64,000 bases of DNA from Diphasiastrum complanatum (lineage: Eukaryota > Streptophyta > Lycopodiopsida > Lycopodiales > Lycopodiaceae): NCBI GenBank assembly GCA_029204225.1, contig CM055098.1, forward strand, positions 756,501-820,500, written 5' to 3'. Under the pieces are notes generated by a model, which worked only from the letters and a program-made list of their open reading frames with translations, made no database searches and was not told the DNA's origin. Below are positions 61,490-64,000 of this stretch, piece after piece. Each line of letters starts with the position of its first letter. The stretch's first letter is position 1. A program made the position numbers and the translations under genes.

Positions 61490-61990
61490 GGAATTTAGTG
61501 TAGACGCTGCATAGGAATACCATAATCATAATGAGGAATGCCTGACAAGGCTCACCCTATATCCCCTCAAGCACCCCTTAACCCTGACACATCCTAACGT
61601 CGACACATGGCAAACTCCATGCACAGCCGACACTTGCCACTTGGCAGTACCCTGACACATAGGCAAGCTAGTAGGTGGACAGTCTGACACGTGTCACTTA
61701 TGCATTGGACCAAGTGTCCCAATGAGCATATGACACATCCTGTTGACCCGTCCATTGATCGTCTGACAAGTGTCACTCATGCACTGGACCAAGTGTCCTA
61801 GTGAGCATGTGACACGTGTCACGTTGACCAGTCAACCCTTCCTACTTTTTAGGAGGTCAGTCCAGCAGACTCTCATGAGACCCAGTACCCCCTTGGCCAT
61901 CTCGTATTTAGTCACTATAACAAATATTTACATTGCAATTTACAATTGTCTCCACAAGCCGGTGACTTAGCCATTTACAATTTAATAATT
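61490..61990 (-). repeat. LTR-like repeat D, copy 2, with an internal tandem duplication
   Basis: It is homologous, in inverted orientation, to 56520-56870. Internally an approximately 80-bp unit starting CTGACA(C/A)GTGTCACT is present twice (about 61682-61760 and 61763-61835), each containing GGACCAAGTGTCC and GTGACAC(G/A)TGTCA-type palindromes. It breaks the hAT-like copy on its left and meets a plus-strand integrase on its right. Confidence 0.65.
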
Positions 61991-62029
61991 ACAATTTACC
62001 ATACATTGGGCAAAGGGATTCAAAGTACA

Positions 62030-63260
62030 TGTGACAGCAAGTGTGTGCAATGCCAAGTTAACAAAGCTGAAAGACTTAAGGCAGCTGGTTTGTTAATGCC
62101 CTTGGAAATTCCCGAAAGAAAGTGGGAAAGCATTTCCATGGACTTTGTGGTTGGGCTACCTCGGACGGGGAAGCAAAATGATGCCATTTGGGTAATAGTT
62201 GATAGGTTAACTAAAATGGCGCAGTTCATACCAACCAAGCGAACTGTCAAAGCTTCTGAACTTGCGCAGCTTTTCGTGGAAAAGTTGTTCAGGTTGTTTG
62301 GTTTGCTGAATGACATTGTTAGTGATCGAGATCCAAAGTTCACTGGCAAATTTTGGCAAGCGGTCTTTGAGAAATTAGAGACCACTTTGAGTTTGGGGTC
62401 ATCAGATCATCCTGATCGGATGGTCAAACAAAGAGGACAAACCAGTCTATGGAAGATATGCTTTGGGCATATGTTTCCAGAAGACAGTCAGATTGGGAAA
62501 GGTACCTTCCAATGATTGAGTTTGCGTATGACAGTGCAAAGCACTCAACGACGGGTTTTAGTCCATTTTCTCTGATGTATGGTTTCTAGCCTAGGGCTCC
62601 CATTTCAGTGGGCCTCAAAGGCCTCAAGGTTAAGGCAGCAGTAGATTTCCTGCATGATATGCAAGAGATGTTGCTTGTTGCTCGCGAAAACGTAAAAACG
62701 GCTCAGGATAGAGCCCAGTTTTACGCCAATCAAAAGCAACAGCCTAGGGTCTATGAGGAGGGGGCTTGGGTATATCTTAGAATCCCAAAAGATTCTAAGG
62801 TTCTAAGGACTGGAAAATGTCCTGAGTTGTCACCTCGTTACGCAGGGCCATTCCGTATAGTAAAGAAACTCATTCTAAGGTTCTAAGGACTGGAAAATGT
62901 CCTAAGTTGTCACCTCGTTACGCAGGGCCATTCCATATAGTAAAGAAACTCCATCGGAATGTGTACCAGTTGGAACTTCCTCAAGGTTTTAAGATACACC
63001 CAGTTTTTCACATTAGTCGTTTAAAGGAACGACTTGGTGAAAAGGATGACTTGATGCCTCAGGAGGACTTAGTTCAGCTGGAGGACCTATCATCCTTTGT
63101 ACCTACTGAACCATAGGCCATTGTTGATGTACGCCAACGTGGGCTCAGAAACCAGCAGGTAACTGAGTACCTGGTTTGTTGGAAAGGAAGTTCCGAGGAC
63201 GATGATACTTGGGAGAAGGAACATGACCTTAAACTGAGATTCCCTGGATTCCTTCCTTAG
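62030..63260 (+). pseudogene. Ty3/gypsy chromovirus integrase and chromodomain remnant
   Basis: The plus strand begins inside integrase with [16 protein letters not shown], continues through SMDFVVGLP (first catalytic aspartate) and IVSDRDPKF (second), and then a frameshift occurs after SSDHP. In the new frame the motif reads DGQTKRTNQ: the catalytic glutamate is lysine. An in-frame stop after MYGF follows. The C-terminal part (WVYLRIPKDSKVLRTGK) is split by an 80-bp tandem duplication, and then come HPVFHISRLKERL and a chromodomain, EYLVCWKGSSEDDDTWEKE, ending at a TAG near 63258. The protease, RT and RNase H are missing. Confidence 0.85.
62792..62951 (+). repeat. 80-bp tandem duplication in the integrase C-terminus
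   Basis: Units 62792-62871 and 62872-62951 both start ATTCTAAGGTTCTAAGGAC and differ by only two bases or so. Because 80 is not a multiple of three, the duplication shifts the reading frame. Confidence 0.92.
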
Positions 63261-63269
63261 ATAAGGAAT

Positions 63270-63740
63270 TTTTTAAGGAAGAGGGAACGTTAGGGACCCA
63301 ACTCCCTTGGGTCCCAAACCCAGACTTGAGACTGGACGATGACTGGGCCTTTAGACTTGACCGGTGACTCGTGAACCTGCATGGTTGCCACGTGTCATGA
63401 TCCAGGAGTGCACATGGCTTGGAGTCTCTCTCCTTGGAGGTATACAAGGGGAGGACTCATTTGCCATCCATTCTGTCTACCTAGGAGGAGGTGGATGGAG
63501 AGCGTGTGCACGGCCAGGATGTGTTGCTAGCGTGAGGCAGGAGATGGTTGAGAGCCTAGGCGGTGGAATGGGACGTCGTCGGGGATGGAGGTCGGATCCA
63601 GCTTGATACGGTCACAGGCCAGGGCACGGTGGGTGGACCCAGATTAGGTCCTATGGCGGGGTGGAACGTGAATCGTTCGGTCTCTTGTGGTTAACCGGCA
63701 CCTGGAGGTTTGTAGTAAGTACGTTTGTAACACCTATATT
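63270..63740 (+). repeat. Polypurine tract and probable 3' LTR of the integrase remnant
   Basis: A purine-rich AAGGAAGAGGGAA lies about 15 bp after the chromodomain stop, where a polypurine tract is expected. The following non-coding, fairly GC-rich 450 bp is the likely 3' LTR, starting near GTTAGGGACCC. No second copy exists in the window, so it is placed by position only. Confidence 0.5.
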
Positions 63741-64000
63741 ACGAAGATGGAAAAAAGGCCAAGGAGTCTGAGACACCTACTTTAGGAGGTTTTCAGCCTT
63801 GGGGGAAAAGAAAGTTTAAAAAATGGAAGGGTCAATCCTCGCAAGGGCAAATTTAGAGTGCAAAAAAGAGTTAAGGTGCGGGCGCCTCAAAAGGCAAAGG
63901 GTGGTATGGGATGTCCAATGCCCAAGGGGGCCAGCGCTTTTCTACGCTATCGCCGCAGGACTTGGAGCGGGCAAAGAAAGAGAACCTTTGCTTTGGCTGT
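63741..64000 (+). pseudogene. Ty3/gypsy gag C-terminal fragment (cut by window edge)
   Basis: The plus strand reads EDGKKAKESETPTLGGFQPWG and KKWKGQSSQGQ, then after stops LSPQDLERAKKENLCFGC at the very edge, the first half of a CCHC knuckle. It follows the probable LTR without a visible primer-binding site or gag N-terminus, so it may be a rearranged piece rather than the start of a new element. Confidence 0.65.

Overview
This window is nuclear DNA of a plant with a large, repeat-rich genome. It holds two recognisable spliced plant genes (a papain-type cysteine protease with a granulin tail, and an M18 aspartyl aminopeptidase) in a sea of broken Ty3/gypsy and Ty1/copia retrotransposons, simple repeats and small DNA transposons. 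Kilobase-scale introns packed with transposon debris suggest a gymnosperm, a fern or another large-genome plant; the sequence alone does not settle the species. I saw no bacterial genes, CRISPR array, rRNA or tRNA gene.

Layout. 1-2.5 kb: minus-strand gypsy gag-protease-RT remnant with damaged catalytic motifs. 3.4-4.4 kb: a long TC microsatellite module fused to a gypsy integrase fragment. 5.8-9.5 kb: copia pieces, then an unrecognised polyprotein remnant with three zinc-knuckle-like motifs. 10.9-18.3 kb: LTR-like stretches, tandem repeats, a second TC module, a minus-strand gypsy gag, and two copia pieces in opposite orientation. 19.8-22 kb: a short, decayed copia element with recognisable LTRs. 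23.2-25.8 kb: the five-exon cysteine protease, complete. 28.5-34.7 kb: a nearly intact chromodomain-bearing gypsy element with 358-bp LTRs and a perfect 5-bp target duplication. 34.7-39.5 kb: AT-rich sequence with no clear gene. 39.6-40.6 kb: a third TC module fused to gypsy RNase H/RT fragments. 45.6-46.4 kb: an unrecognised cysteine-rich exon ending in a Gly-Pro repeat. 47.7-57.9 kb: seven exons of the aminopeptidase, interrupted by transposon-filled introns and continuing past the window. 59.7-61.5 kb: a cluster of small hAT-like elements. 61.5-64 kb: LTR-like sequence, a gypsy integrase/chromodomain remnant and the start of another gag.

The most unusual signal is the group of short, non-autonomous DNA elements at 59.7-61.5 kb, with relatives at 49.6 and 54.6 kb. 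Two have matching 8-bp target duplications and inverted ends starting CATAG. Inside the ends each carries a dense array of one short palindromic motif, and that motif differs between copies (GAAACG, GAATCG, GGATCG, GAACCG) although the neighbouring core sequence is shared. Other notable points are an intron built from repeated copies of its own 5' splice junction, the loss of the expected catalytic glutamate in the aminopeptidase, and TC-microsatellite modules with conserved flanks joined to different points of gypsy pol.
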